Shown: positions 1 through 11,873, numbered from the stretch's first letter. The stretch: 64,000 nt of DNA from Azorhizobium oxalatiphilum (GCF_014635325.1 NZ_BMCT01000001.1:310001-374000); one strand, 5' to 3'. Program-made: numbers and translations. Notes: generated by a model not told the origin, from the letters alone.

Positions 1-1
1 C

Positions 2-1682
<1,681 letters not shown>

Positions 1683-1695
1683 TCTTCACGCCGGT

Positions 1696-1774
1696 CGGAC
1701 CCTTCGGGGTCCGTGCAGAACAAGCCGCCGGACGGGGTCCGGCGGCCGCAAGATAAAGAGGGGCCTTGCCCCTC
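1696..1774 (+). repeat. Three consecutive hairpins between atpD and atpC
   Basis: Three perfect inverted repeats stand in line. One has a 7-bp stem at 1696-1702/1707-1713 with a TTCG loop. The second has a 10-bp stem at 1724-1733/1737-1746 with a 3-base loop. The third has a 7-bp stem at 1758-1764/1768-1774. None is followed by a T-run, so they do not look like intrinsic terminators. They could protect the upstream mRNA from 3' exonucleases or partly attenuate transcription, lowering atpC output relative to atpD. That role is inference. Confidence 0.6.
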
Positions 1775-1841
1775 GGGGCGAGGCTAACGCGCGCCGGAGC
1801 CGCTGGTCTTCGGCCGGCATCGCTCAGCTCGGAGACAACAG

Positions 1842-2261
1842 ATGGCCACCTTTTCTTTCGAGCTCGTCTCCCCTGAGCGGCTCGTTTACTCCGGTCAGGT
1901 CACCGAGGTGATCGTTCCCGGCACGGAAGGCGAGTTCGGCGTCATGGCCGGCCACGCTCCGTTCATCTCCACGATCAGCGCGGGCATCCTCACCATCAAG
2001 GGTGACGGCGCCGAGAAGCGTCTGTTCGTGCGTGGCGGTTTCGCCGAAGCCAACCCGCAGGGGCTGACGGTGCTCGCCGAGCAGGCGACCCCGGTGGAGA
2101 GCTTCGATCGCGCCGCCCTGCAGCAGCTCATCAAGGATGCGCAGGAAGACGTGTCCGATGCCCGCACCGACGAGGGCCGCCAGAAGGCCGAGCGCAATCT
2201 CGCCGACCTGCAGCAGGTGGCGATGATCCTCGATCTCAACGCCGGCCAGACCGCGCACTGA
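1842..2261 (+). CDS. atpC: F1 ATP synthase epsilon subunit
   Basis: This 139-residue protein is the epsilon subunit of the central stalk, which couples rotation and inhibits ATP hydrolysis. The N-terminal beta-barrel domain starts FSFELVSPERLVYSGQ and contains the family pattern VPGTEGEFGVMAGHAPFIS. A C-terminal helical hairpin follows (residues ~90-135, rich in Ala, Glu and Arg). It ends the ATP synthase operon, since a strong intrinsic terminator lies 26 bases downstream. Confidence 0.97.
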   Translation: MATFSFELVSPERLVYSGQVTEVIVPGTEGEFGVMAGHAPFISTISAGILTIKGDGAEKRLFVRGGFAEANPQGLTVLAEQATPVESFDRAALQQLIKDAQEDVSDARTDEGRQKAERNLADLQQVAMILDLNAGQTAH

Positions 2262-2286
2262 GCGCATCGCCAGCACTGTTCGGAAG

Positions 2287-2308
2287 CGGCCCCTTCGGGG
2301 GCCGTTTT
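2287..2308 (+). terminator. Intrinsic terminator of the ATP synthase operon
   Basis: A perfect 7-bp GC-rich stem (2287-2293 with 2298-2304) has a TTCG tetraloop and is followed directly by TTTT at 2305-2308. It lies 26 bases after the atpC stop codon and before the next gene, a LysR regulator with its own upstream gap. Confidence 0.85.
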
Positions 2309-2435
2309 GCGTTTGGGCTGGTTGTGCTGCTGCCGGGGGCAGGGTTTCGGGCCGTATGGCCCGGCTCTTCGCGTGAGCCTTTCTGCCGATCCCGTCCGGC
2401 TCTAATGTCCCGGCGTCCTGAGGAAGGCCATTTCC

Positions 2436-3377
2436 ATGCCCCAGCCCGGCACGCCCACCTTTGACCAGCTTCGCGTCTTCCTCGCCGTGGTGGATGCCGG
2501 CAGCTTCACTGCGGCTGCCAGGACGTTGGGCCGGGCGACCTCGGTGGTCAGCTACGCCATAAGCAATCTCGAGGCCCAACTCGGCGTCGCTCTCTTCGAT
2601 CGCACGCACACCAAAACGCCGGTGCTGACCGAGGCCGGCCGTACCGTGCTGTCCGAGGCCCGCACCGTGGCCAATGGCATGGACGGCCTCCGCGCCAAGG
2701 TGAAGGGGCTGATGGAAGGGCTCGAGGCGGAAGTGCACGTGGCGCTGGACGTCATGCTGCCGGCCGCCCGCGTGGTGGATGCGCTGAAGGCCTTCGCGGA
2801 AGCGTTCCCCACCGTGACGCTGCGTCTGTACGTGGAAGCGCTCGGTGCAGTGGCGGAGATGGTGTTGAACGGCCGGGCGGTCATCGGCGTCAGCGGCCAG
2901 TTGCCGGTGGTCGCGCCGGGGCTTGAGCATATCGACGTGGGCTATGTGGATCTCATTCCCGTTGCCGCGCCGGACCATCCACTGGCTGTGGCCGGCAGGA
3001 ACGTGCCGGGGGCCGGGCGGGATCATGTGCAACTCGTGCTGACAGACCGCTCGCCTTTGACGGAGGGGGTGGAGTTCGCCGTGGTGAGCAACCGGACCTG
3101 GCGGCTCGCCGATGTGGGCTCCAAGCACATGCTGCTGCGGGAGGGCATCGGCTGGGGCAATCTTCCGGAGCCCATGGTGCGGGAAGATCTGGCCGCCGGC
3201 CGTCTCGTCCATCTCGATCTGCCGGATCTAAGGGGCGGGCGATACCATCTGCAGGCCATCTATCGCGCCGACATGCCGCCTGGGCCTGCGGGCTCCTGGC
3301 TCATCCAACGCTTCCAGCAGCAGGCCTGTAGCGAGGCACATGGCCTCGCAGCGGCGAAGCCGCCCGTCGAGAGCTAG
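2436..3377 (+). CDS. LysR-family transcriptional regulator
   Basis: A 313-residue LysR-type regulator. The N-terminal winged helix-turn-helix (residues ~8-66) reads FDQLRVFLAVVDAGSFTAAA and continues into the RATSVVSYAISNLEAQLGVALFDR region typical of the family. The rest is the periplasmic-binding-protein-like effector domain. The gene downstream on the same strand is an EamA-type transporter that starts 204 bases later. LysR regulators often control such a neighbour, but here both point the same way, so the target cannot be read from orientation. The effector is unknown. Confidence 0.93.
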   Translation: MPQPGTPTFDQLRVFLAVVDAGSFTAAARTLGRATSVVSYAISNLEAQLGVALFDRTHTKTPVLTEAGRTVLSEARTVANGMDGLRAKVKGLMEGLEAEVHVALDVMLPAARVVDALKAFAEAFPTVTLRLYVEALGAVAEMVLNGRAVIGVSGQLPVVAPGLEHIDVGYVDLIPVAAPDHPLAVAGRNVPGAGRDHVQLVLTDRSPLTEGVEFAVVSNRTWRLADVGSKHMLLREGIGWGNLPEPMVREDLAAGRLVHLDLPDLRGGRYHLQAIYRADMPPGPAGSWLIQRFQQQACSEAHGLAAAKPPVES

Positions 3378-3581
3378 CCTCGCTCTTCGGTGACAAGACG
3401 CTGCCTGCGGTTCGCCGGCCCTCGCGTGACCAGAGAGAGAAGCGGCAGCGCAATTTGGAGGTGGCGTGTACCGGAAAATAGGGCAATATTGCTTACCTTA
3501 CTTTTCCGTGCCGCCGCGCCGACCGGCACCCTCACGGGCGATCGCATCATGCGTGTCGCCTGCGCGCCAAAGAGGCACTCG

Positions 3582-4532
3582 ATGACCGCGCCAGCCACTC
3601 CGGCCAATGCCACCTCCCACACGGGCGGTTCTGTTCTGCGCACCTCCACCCGCCTCGGTATCCTCGGCGCCGTGCTGACGGTGATGGTGTGGACCAACTG
3701 GATCGTCTCGACGCGTTTCATGATGCAGGCGCAGCATCCGCTTTCGGCGAGCCTTCTGTCCTTCATCCGCTTCGGCACGGCCGCGATCCTGCTGGCCCCT
3801 GCGTGGTGGCGCTTCCGCATCTATCCACGCCAGTCACCGCCGCTGGCCCTCCTCGGGCTTATGGCGGCCGGGCTGCCCTATCAGTTCATGGTGCTGTGGG
3901 GACTGCATTATGCCCCGGCCAGCGAGGCCGGGCCGCTGCTGGCGGGAACGCTGCCGCTGTTCATCGCGCTGCTCTCCGCGGTCTTCCTGCGCGAGCGCAT
4001 CACGCTTTACCGGGCCATCGGCGTAGGGCTGATCACGCAGGGGGTCATCGCCGTTCTCGGGCAGGGGCTGTTCGATTTCGCGGCCGGCACCTGGAAGGGG
4101 CATCTGGCGATTCTCGCCGCTGCGGGCGCCTGGTCGGTCTACACCATCGCCTTCCGCTACAGCCGGCTCACCGGGCTGGAGGCGGCGGCCTTTGTCGGCC
4201 TGTGGTCGGTGATCGTGCTGTTGCCCTTCACAGCCGCCGACATCTGGGTGGAGATCCAGAATGCGCCGGCCGCGACGCTGGCGCACCAGTTTCTGACGCA
4301 GGGCCTGCTGGCCGGTGTGCTGGCGCTGCTCACCTATACGACGGCGGTGCGCCATCTCGGGGCCAGCCGGGCGACGGCGCTGACCGCGCTCACACCGCCC
4401 ATGGCGCTGCTGGTGGGCATGCTGCTGCTGGGCGAGCGCCCCGGCCTGTGGCAGATGGCCGGGTGCGCCTTGATCGTGTGTGGCGTTGTGGCCGCCAGCG
4501 GCGTGCTGGGCACCCGCTCGCGGCCGTCCTGA
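3582..4532 (+). CDS. EamA/DMT-superfamily permease
   Basis: An inner-membrane drug/metabolite transporter of the EamA type, 316 residues from the chosen ATG. About ten hydrophobic segments form two repeated EamA halves; typical pieces are SLLSFIRFGTAAILLAP in the first half and RATALTALTPPMALLVGMLLLGE in the second. I chose the ATG at 3582 because AGAGG stands 6 bases before it; an in-frame ATG at 3549 and an earlier open frame exist, but the extra sequence is unlike the family. The substrate is unknown; family members mostly export amino acids or metabolites. Confidence 0.88.
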   Translation: MTAPATPANATSHTGGSVLRTSTRLGILGAVLTVMVWTNWIVSTRFMMQAQHPLSASLLSFIRFGTAAILLAPAWWRFRIYPRQSPPLALLGLMAAGLPYQFMVLWGLHYAPASEAGPLLAGTLPLFIALLSAVFLRERITLYRAIGVGLITQGVIAVLGQGLFDFAAGTWKGHLAILAAAGAWSVYTIAFRYSRLTGLEAAAFVGLWSVIVLLPFTAADIWVEIQNAPAATLAHQFLTQGLLAGVLALLTYTTAVRHLGASRATALTALTPPMALLVGMLLLGERPGLWQMAGCALIVCGVVAASGVLGTRSRPS

Positions 4533-4542
4533 TCGCTGTTCG

Positions 4543-6039
<1,497 letters not shown>

Positions 6040-6046
6040 GGGTCCG

Positions 6047-6053
6047 CCTCCTT
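6047..6053 (-). promoter_or_regulatory. Shine-Dalgarno site fixing the TTG start of mmsA
   Basis: AAGGAGG on the minus strand stands 7 bases before the TTG at 6039. It decides the start: translation from here gives the family's usual N-terminus (DTIGHYIGG), whereas the upstream ATG at 6087 would add 16 residues unlike the family. Confidence 0.75.
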
Positions 6054-6087
6054 GAGGGAAATGACGGTCCCCTTTTCGGTCTGGCAT

Positions 6088-6140
6088 AAGCGCTTAGCAA
6101 GATTTAAGTTCGCCAAACCATTATGCGAAAATAGGCGTAA
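6088..6140. promoter_or_regulatory. Candidate LysR operator region between mmsA and its regulator
   Basis: The 106-base divergent gap holds a perfect 10-bp palindrome TAAGCGCTTA at 6088-6097 and a second dyad at 6121-6140 (TTATGC … GCGTAA, one mismatch), which ends 5 bases before the regulator's GTG. The interrupted AT/GC dyads resemble LysR sites. Binding is inferred from position and symmetry only. Confidence 0.45.
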
Positions 6141-6145
6141 GCGAC

Positions 6146-7057
6146 GTGAACTGGGACCATGCCCGTGTGTTCCTTGCCGTGGCCCGGGAGGGCCAGATGC
6201 TGGCGGCCGCGCGCAAGCTGGGGCTCGACCACGCCACCGTCACCCGGCGCCTCAACGCGCTGGAGGACGACCTTGGGGCGAAGGTGTTCGAGCGCAGCCC
6301 GGCGGGCTGTGTGCTGACGACCGCCGGGGAGACGCTGCTGGGCATTGCCGAGCGGGTGGAGGGGGAGATGGTCAAGGCCCAGTCTTTGCTGGGCAATGCA
6401 GACCTGCGCCTGTCAGGCACCGTACGCATCGGCGCGCCGGACGGCTTCGGCACCTATTTCCTGGCCGCCCGGCTGGGGGAATTGGCGGTGCGGCATCCGG
6501 ATCTGGTGATCCAGCTGGTGCCGCTGCCGCAGACCTTCTCGCTGTCGAAGCGAGAGGCGGACATCGCCGTGGTGCTGGACCGTCCGCGCACCGGCCGCCT
6601 CATCGGCCGCAAACTCACCAATTATTCGCTGAGCCTTTATGCCGCCCGCAGCCATCTGGAGCGCCACGGCCCCATCGTCGGCGAGGCTGACCTCTCGGAT
6701 CGGCTGGCCGTGACCTATGTGCAGGATCTCACCTATTCCACCGGGCTCGACTATATGGAGGCCCTGACCGGCCTCACCGCCCGCCGCTTCGAGTGCGCCA
6801 GCGTCGTCGGTCAGATGGAAGCGGTGCGGGCCGGTGCGGGCGTGGGCATCCTGCATGACTATGCGGCGGCGGCCTATCCGGAACTGGTGCCCGTGCTGCC
6901 CCACATGCGGTTCGAGCGCAGTTACTGGCTTGCCATGCATGCGGACATGCGCGGACTGCGGCGCATTTCCGAGGTGGAGCAGTTCATCGTCGCCGGCGTG
7001 CAGGCTGAGCGCCGGACTTTCGTGGTGCAGCGAGCGGTTGCGGCAACGGCGGGCTGA
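6146..7057 (+). CDS. LysR-family regulator, probable mmsA controller
   Basis: A 303-residue LysR regulator starting with GTG. The DNA-binding domain (residues 1-60) reads MNWDHARVFLAVAREGQMLAA and then LDHATVTRRLNALEDDLGAKVFER. The N-terminal MNWD and the single-substrate-like effector domain are those of the subgroup often found beside aldehyde dehydrogenase genes. It is divergent from mmsA with a short shared promoter region, which suggests control of that gene and of itself. The inducer is not known. Confidence 0.92.
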   Translation: MNWDHARVFLAVAREGQMLAAARKLGLDHATVTRRLNALEDDLGAKVFERSPAGCVLTTAGETLLGIAERVEGEMVKAQSLLGNADLRLSGTVRIGAPDGFGTYFLAARLGELAVRHPDLVIQLVPLPQTFSLSKREADIAVVLDRPRTGRLIGRKLTNYSLSLYAARSHLERHGPIVGEADLSDRLAVTYVQDLTYSTGLDYMEALTGLTARRFECASVVGQMEAVRAGAGVGILHDYAAAAYPELVPVLPHMRFERSYWLAMHADMRGLRRISEVEQFIVAGVQAERRTFVVQRAVAATAG

Positions 7058-7068
7058 GCCCGCCGTGC

Positions 7069-7755
7069 TCAGGGTTTTGCCGCTGGCACCGGCGTGGCGT
7101 TCGGCAGCGCGAAGGCCGCCAGCGCGACCAGCGGGGGCAGCAGGAACACCCACATGCCCGACAGCACATAGACCAAAGCGGCAATGCCGCAGCCGATGGC
7201 GAAGGCGACGACGTTGAAGGCCAGCTTCTTCAACCGGGCGTGGACTGCCTGACGTTGCGGTTCGGCAACGCCTCGCATCAGGTCGGTGATGTCGACCATG
7301 ATCTGTGTTGTGCTGCCGGTCATCAGCGTGGATGGCGCGGCGTCCGTGAGATGGGTGCGGTGGATGCCGTTCTGGATCGCCATGGCGGCCACCAGAAGCA
7401 TGCCGGCCAGCATGGCGGGGGCGGCATCGCTGTTGGGGAAGGGGCCGACGCCGATGAACAGCGCCGCCGCCATCGCCAGAAGCAGAACCTTCAGGCCCAT
7501 GAGGATTCGCAGGTCGGGCAGCCCGCGTGCCGCAAGGGCAGGGCCGAGCAGGCGGCTCACGATCACGACGACGCAGAAAACGGGCAGGGCCAGCAGCTTG
7601 GTCAGCGCACCCGAGGTGCCATGCACCATGGCGGCGCCGAAGGTGACGAAGTTGCCGGTCACGTGGGCGGTGAAAAGCCCCTGAAGGGCCAGGAAGCCGG
7701 AAGTGTCCACATAGCCAGCATTGAAGCTCAGGGCCACCGGAAGAGTGAGTTTCAT
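7069..7755 (-). CDS. YoaK-family (DUF1275) membrane protein
   Basis: A 228-residue integral membrane protein with six to seven hydrophobic segments. It opens with LPVALSFNAGYVDTSGFLALQGLFTAHVTGNFV, the DUF1275/YoaK signature (split here: AGYVDTSGF, GLFTAHVTGNFV). The middle contains QNGIHRTHL and TQIMVDITDL, also family-typical. I chose the ATG at 7755 because family alignments begin there; an open frame extends 34 codons further but is Ala/Arg-rich and unlike the family. It is convergent with the LysR gene (11 bases between the stops). Function is not established for this family. Confidence 0.85.
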   Translation of the reverse strand: MKLTLPVALSFNAGYVDTSGFLALQGLFTAHVTGNFVTFGAAMVHGTSGALTKLLALPVFCVVVIVSRLLGPALAARGLPDLRILMGLKVLLLAMAAALFIGVGPFPNSDAAPAMLAGMLLVAAMAIQNGIHRTHLTDAAPSTLMTGSTTQIMVDITDLMRGVAEPQRQAVHARLKKLAFNVVAFAIGCGIAALVYVLSGMWVFLLPPLVALAAFALPNATPVPAAKP

Positions 7756-7775
7756 ATCGGTTCTCTGCGCCCCCA

Positions 7776-7820
7776 AAAGTGCGCTTCGCGCTCCCCAAGT
7801 GCGGCAACACAGCGCACTTT
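7776..7820. promoter_or_regulatory. Perfect 10-bp inverted repeat upstream of the YoaK and dps genes
   Basis: AAAGTGCGCT at 7776-7785 is mirrored exactly by AGCGCACTTT at 7811-7820, with 25 bases between. It lies just before the YoaK-like start on the minus strand and about 180 bases before dps. It may be an operator or an mRNA hairpin in the 5' leader of the membrane-protein gene; I cannot tell which. Confidence 0.4.
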
Positions 7821-7999
7821 CGCGCGTCGCGCCAGCGCAACCAAATGCCGCGGCCATTGGGACATTTCGTCATCACAATGCGGCGGATCGAACAATACGG
7901 TCTGGCTGACGTTCACTATCGTCGTGACCGCAGGGCGCGCCGCAACCTGCCACAACGGAAATCTCCCGTGCGCGTCCCGCCCATAAGGAGTGACATTCC

Positions 8000-8542
8000 A
8001 TGGCCACCAAGCCCGCTGCCAAGCCTGCCGCAAAATCCCGCCGCACCGCGCCGCTCCAGACCCCTAGCAACCTGCCGTCCAATGCCACCAAGGACATCGC
8101 GGCGGCGCTCACCACGCTGCTGGCCGATACCTTTGTGCTCTACATGAAGACCAAGAATTTCCACTGGCACATGTCCGGCCCCAACTTCCGCGACTATCAT
8201 CTGCTGCTGGATGAGCATGGCGACCAGATCTTTGCCATGACCGACGACATGGCCGAGCGCGCCCGCAAGATCGGCGGCACCACGCTGCGCTCCATCGGCC
8301 ATGCGGCGCGCCTGCAGCGGCTGGAGGACAATGACGCCGAGTATGTCACCCCGCTCGACATGCTCTCCGAGCTGCGCGAGGACAATCTGAAGTTCACCCA
8401 GCTCATGCGCGAGGTCCATGATCTGTGCGACGAGCATGGCGATGTGGCAACGGCCAGCCTGCTGGAGAACTGGATCGACGAGACCGAGCGGCGGACGTGG
8501 TTCCTCTATGAGATCACCCGCACGCGCGGCGAAGGCGCCTGA
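8000..8542 (+). CDS. dps: Dps-family DNA-binding ferritin-like protein
   Basis: Dps stores iron, consumes peroxide and binds DNA in starved or stressed cells. The 180-residue product has a Lys/Ala/Pro-rich N-terminal tail (residues 1-25) suited to DNA binding, then a four-helix ferritin core. The ferroxidase-type residues appear in KTKNFHWHMSGPNFRDYHLLLDEHGDQI, with the His/Asp/Glu pattern of Dps spanning two subunits. A good AAGGAG precedes the ATG by 9 bases. A perfect 15-bp hairpin follows the gene. Confidence 0.95.
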   Translation: MATKPAAKPAAKSRRTAPLQTPSNLPSNATKDIAAALTTLLADTFVLYMKTKNFHWHMSGPNFRDYHLLLDEHGDQIFAMTDDMAERARKIGGTTLRSIGHAARLQRLEDNDAEYVTPLDMLSELREDNLKFTQLMREVHDLCDEHGDVATASLLENWIDETERRTWFLYEITRTRGEGA

Positions 8543-8562
8543 TCCTTCGCTTGCGTTAAATG

Positions 8563-8596
8563 AGAAGCCCCCGCCGGGATGCCGGCGGGGGCTTCT
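8563..8596. terminator. Long hairpin between convergent genes, probable bidirectional terminator
   Basis: A perfect 15-bp stem (8563-8577 with 8582-8596) encloses a 4-base loop. It lies 21 bases after the dps stop and 37 bases after the end of the convergent small gene. There is no long T-run on either side, only TTCT or CTCAT, so termination efficiency is uncertain. Confidence 0.65.
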
Positions 8597-8632
8597 GCTC
8601 GATCCGGAACTCGCGCGGAGGACGCCGGAGCA

Positions 8633-8911
8633 TCACTCCGGATCTGCGTCATCCTTGCCATGCTTCCGCGTCATCGACGGCGGATCGCTGGCGGGGAAGG
8701 ATTCGTCCAGTGCCTCGTCCAGCAGGTCGGATTCGGCTTTGTCGTGCGCCTTCTCCTGCGCGCTCTTGGTCCCGATGACCTCAGCGCCAGTGATGTGGGC
8801 AGCGGCCGGCGGATCGCTGGCCGGAAAGCTCTCTTCCAGCGCCTCGTCGAGGCGCTCTTCCTGATCGCCAGTATCCTCTGCCGGAGTGGGATGGGGTGCC
8901 TTTGCGGTCAT
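8633..8911 (-). CDS. Small acidic protein with duplicated SFPASDPP motif
   Basis: A 92-residue, very acidic, probably disordered protein. It carries the same motif twice, LDEALEESFPASDPPA at residues 21-36 and LDEALDESFPASDPPS at 64-79. This SFPASDPP motif recurs in short alphaproteobacterial proteins of unknown function; that is from memory. I prefer the ATG at 8911, with GGGAGA 5 bases before it; an ATG five codons upstream is also possible. It lies alone between dps and the glucan operon, transcribed towards dps. Repeated acidic linear motifs suggest a protein-binding role, but this is a guess. Confidence 0.7.
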   Translation of the reverse strand: MTAKAPHPTPAEDTGDQEERLDEALEESFPASDPPAAAHITGAEVIGTKSAQEKAHDKAESDLLDEALDESFPASDPPSMTRKHGKDDADPE

Positions 8912-9074
8912 CTCTGTCTCCCTCATCGGTTGTCGGCGCAGAGGACCGACGCCTCGCCCATCCGCAGCGCCGATGCTCGCGCGGTTTGGCGCGGGAATGA
9001 TTGCACGATGCTACGCCAGCATGCACCGGACCTGAAGAGGTAACGCCGCCCATCCCTGCCGGGTTTCCCTTTTG

Positions 9075-11873
9075 TCACGTCTGGCCCTGTCGCAGAAGCA
9101 CGGCGACGGGCAGATCCGCGAGAAGCCCGGCCACCCCGACGCCTTCGGCGGAAATGTCGATCGTGCGCCCCGTCAGCACATCGTTGTAAGTGCCGGCGAA
9201 CTGGGCGGGGACCGCGAGCGTCGTGTCCCTCCACACCTCCGGGGGCAGCAGTGGCATGTCGCTGCTTTCCAGCAAGGGCGCGGCGAGGCGCGAGACGAGC
9301 ACGATCATCTGCGCCCCTTCGACCTCCCGGGCGAAGGCCAGGGCGTTGTCCTGTCGCGGCCCGCGCACCTCCAGCGCACGATAGGTGCCGGATGTGAACA
9401 ACTGTGGCACATCGCGTCGTGCATGAAGCAGGCGGCCGATGAGGGCCTGCTTGACGTGCCCATCCCGCCAGCGGGGCAGGAGGCCGGCGGGCGCCGTGGC
9501 AGCCGGCGTGGCGAAGGCGGTGGTGCGGGCCTCGTAGTCCACCGGGCGGCGGTTGTCGGGATCCACGAGGCTGAGATCCCAGAACTCCGTGCCCTGATAG
9601 AGGTCCGGCACGCCGGGCACCGTATATTTCAGCGCCGTCTGGGCAAGGCTGTTCAGGGCGCCGGCAGGATCAATGCGCCGCACGAAATCGGACAGGATCT
9701 TTCGCGCCGGCACACCGTCCGCGCTCTTGAGCAGCGTTTCAAGGAATGCCCGGCTTGCGCTTTCATAGTCTTCATCCGGGAACACCCAGTTGGTGCGGCC
9801 CTTGGCCTCCCGCATGGCCTTCAGCTGCCACGCGCTCACGCGCTCGCACAGCTCTTCAAGGCCTTTCGTATCCTCCGGATCAAGCGCATGCGGCCAAGCG
9901 CCGATCAGCGTCTGGTAGAGCATGATCTCGTCGGCGCGACCGGGAGCGGGTCCCAGATCCTGCTCGGCGCGGAACGGGGCGCAGGCTCCCATCAGCGCAT
10001 CCAGCACATCGCGCCAGATGTGAGGCAACTCGCTGATGACGGCGAGGCGCATGCGGCTGTCTTCGCCCCGCTTGTGGTCATGGGTGGCGGTGGCCAGCAT
10101 GGCGTGCGGCAGGGCTGCGGCGCGGCGTGCTAGATGGTCGTGGAAGGCGGCCACCGGCATGGCGAGGTCGATGGGGTCCGAACCCACCTCATTGCGTGAG
10201 ATCAGCCGCCCGTAGCGATAGAAAAGCGTGTCCTCCATGGATTTGGCGGCGATGGGCGCGGTGAGCTGCTGGAACTTCGCCAACGCATAGGCCCGCGTGC
10301 CGGTCTGCCAGACATCGCCGGTGGTCTCCGGCGTGATGCCGCTGACCCAGCGCGCCAGAAGGTCGAGCACCGGGTGGTCGATGGGCGGCAGCCGACGGCG
10401 TGCGTTCTCTGCCGCCCGGCGCAGGAACAGCGTGTCCTGCTGCGTGCGTCCCGCCGTGGTGACGTAGGAGCGATAGACCGGAAAGGCTACGACCAGTTCG
10501 TTCAGGGCGCGCCGGAGTGCGGCTTCCGTGATGTCGCGCGTGTCGAGATCGCTCAGAGCAAGCTGGTGTACGGAGCGGGTGGCGGTCTTCATCTCCGCGC
10601 CAAAGCCGTCGCGCAGGATCTGGCGGCGGGCGCTTTCCAGCTGCGCGGCATAGGGCGTGCGCTCGCCGGAAGTCTCCTGCCAGATGGTCGTGAGCGCGGT
10701 GGCTGCCGCCTCGTTGTGAAGAACAGCTGACACCTCGTCCATGAAGTCATAGCCAGTGGTGCCTTCCACGGGCCAGTCGGCGGGCAGGCGTTCGCCGGGA
10801 TGCAGGATCTTCTCCACCACCACATAGCCGCCGGGCAGCGCATCCTCCGGCCGCTGGTCCTCCAGCGCCTCCAACTGCCGCCGCAGGCGCTGGCAATAGG
10901 CGCCGGGGTCTGCGATGCCGTCCACATGGTCGATGCGCAGGCCGTCGATCAGCCCTTCCGTATAGAGGCGGAAGATGAGGGCGTGGGTCTGGTCGAACAC
11001 GTCCGCCCGCTCCACCTTCACCCCGGCGAGGCCCGTGATGTCGAAGAAACGGCGCCAGTTGAGGTCGTCATTCGCCGTGCGCCACCACGCCAGCCTGTAG
11101 TTCTGGCGTTCCAGCAGGGCATGCAGGCGCGCCTTTCCATCCTCCGTGGTGGCGTCGAAGGCGGCGATGATGGGCTGGAGAAACGTCGCGCCTCCCGCCT
11201 CAGCCACGGCCTGCGAAAGCCGTGTCTGCGCACCTGCCACACGGTCCGGATGCGGGGCCGGCGTTGCGGCGATCTCCTCGAACAGCAGCCGGGCCTCGGC
11301 CAGTTCCGGCAGCTCGGCGCTGGCGAGCAGCTCCGCATAATTCAGCGGACAGATGGGAAAGATGTGCTCGTGATGGGAGATGTGGAAAGTACCGCGGGTC
11401 TCGTCATAGGCAAGCTGGAGCGCGCCTGCGGAAAGCGCCTCGCCATAGGGACGGTCGAGGAAGGGCGCGAGCAGCTTGCCGGTGAGCTGGGGATCAGCCG
11501 GTGTCCAGTCCACGTCGAACACTTCCGCATGGGCGCTGGCGCGGCCCCATTCCAGAGTGTCCAGCCACACCCGGTTGTCGGCTCCGCCTACACCCATGTG
11601 GTTGGGCACGATGTCGAGGATCAGCCCCATGCCCCGCGCCTTGAGGCCCACGGAAAGCCGCCGCAGGGCCTCCTCGCCGCCGGTCTCGGCATCGAGCGTG
11701 GTGTAGTCCACCGTGTCATAGCCGTGCCCGGAGCCCACACGTGAGGTGAGGAGCGGTGATGAGTAGATGTGGCTGATGCCGAGGGCGGAGAAATAGTCGA
11801 GCAGGGGGATGGCGTCGTCGAGCGTGAAGCCCTTGTGAAACTGCAGGCGGACGGTGGCACGGGGTGGGATCAC
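9075..11873 (-). CDS. treY: Malto-oligosyltrehalose synthase
   Basis: This GH13 enzyme converts the reducing-end maltose of an alpha-1,4-glucan into a trehalosyl unit. The 932 residues are full length for TreY. Family-specific start: TVRLQFHKGFTLDDA; catalytic motifs GLRIDHVDG (nucleophile D315) and VVVEKIL (acid/base E354); the HATATHDHKRGEDSRMR region is split here as THDHKRGEDSRMR, which is characteristic of TreY. It is the last gene of the glucan operon: its GTG overlaps the malQ stop (GTGA). The usual partner TreZ, which releases trehalose, is absent from the window. Confidence 0.95.
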   Translation of the reverse strand: MIPPRATVRLQFHKGFTLDDAIPLLDYFSALGISHIYSSPLLTSRVGSGHGYDTVDYTTLDAETGGEEALRRLSVGLKARGMGLILDIVPNHMGVGGADNRVWLDTLEWGRASAHAEVFDVDWTPADPQLTGKLLAPFLDRPYGEALSAGALQLAYDETRGTFHISHHEHIFPICPLNYAELLASAELPELAEARLLFEEIAATPAPHPDRVAGAQTRLSQAVAEAGGATFLQPIIAAFDATTEDGKARLHALLERQNYRLAWWRTANDDLNWRRFFDITGLAGVKVERADVFDQTHALIFRLYTEGLIDGLRIDHVDGIADPGAYCQRLRRQLEALEDQRPEDALPGGYVVVEKILHPGERLPADWPVEGTTGYDFMDEVSAVLHNEAAATALTTIWQETSGERTPYAAQLESARRQILRDGFGAEMKTATRSVHQLALSDLDTRDITEAALRRALNELVVAFPVYRSYVTTAGRTQQDTLFLRRAAENARRRLPPIDHPVLDLLARWVSGITPETTGDVWQTGTRAYALAKFQQLTAPIAAKSMEDTLFYRYGRLISRNEVGSDPIDLAMPVAAFHDHLARRAAALPHAMLATATHDHKRGEDSRMRLAVISELPHIWRDVLDALMGACAPFRAEQDLGPAPGRADEIMLYQTLIGAWPHALDPEDTKGLEELCERVSAWQLKAMREAKGRTNWVFPDEDYESASRAFLETLLKSADGVPARKILSDFVRRIDPAGALNSLAQTALKYTVPGVPDLYQGTEFWDLSLVDPDNRRPVDYEARTTAFATPAATAPAGLLPRWRDGHVKQALIGRLLHARRDVPQLFTSGTYRALEVRGPRQDNALAFAREVEGAQMIVLVSRLAAPLLESSDMPLLPPEVWRDTTLAVPAQFAGTYNDVLTGRTIDISAEGVGVAGLLADLPVAVLLRQGQT

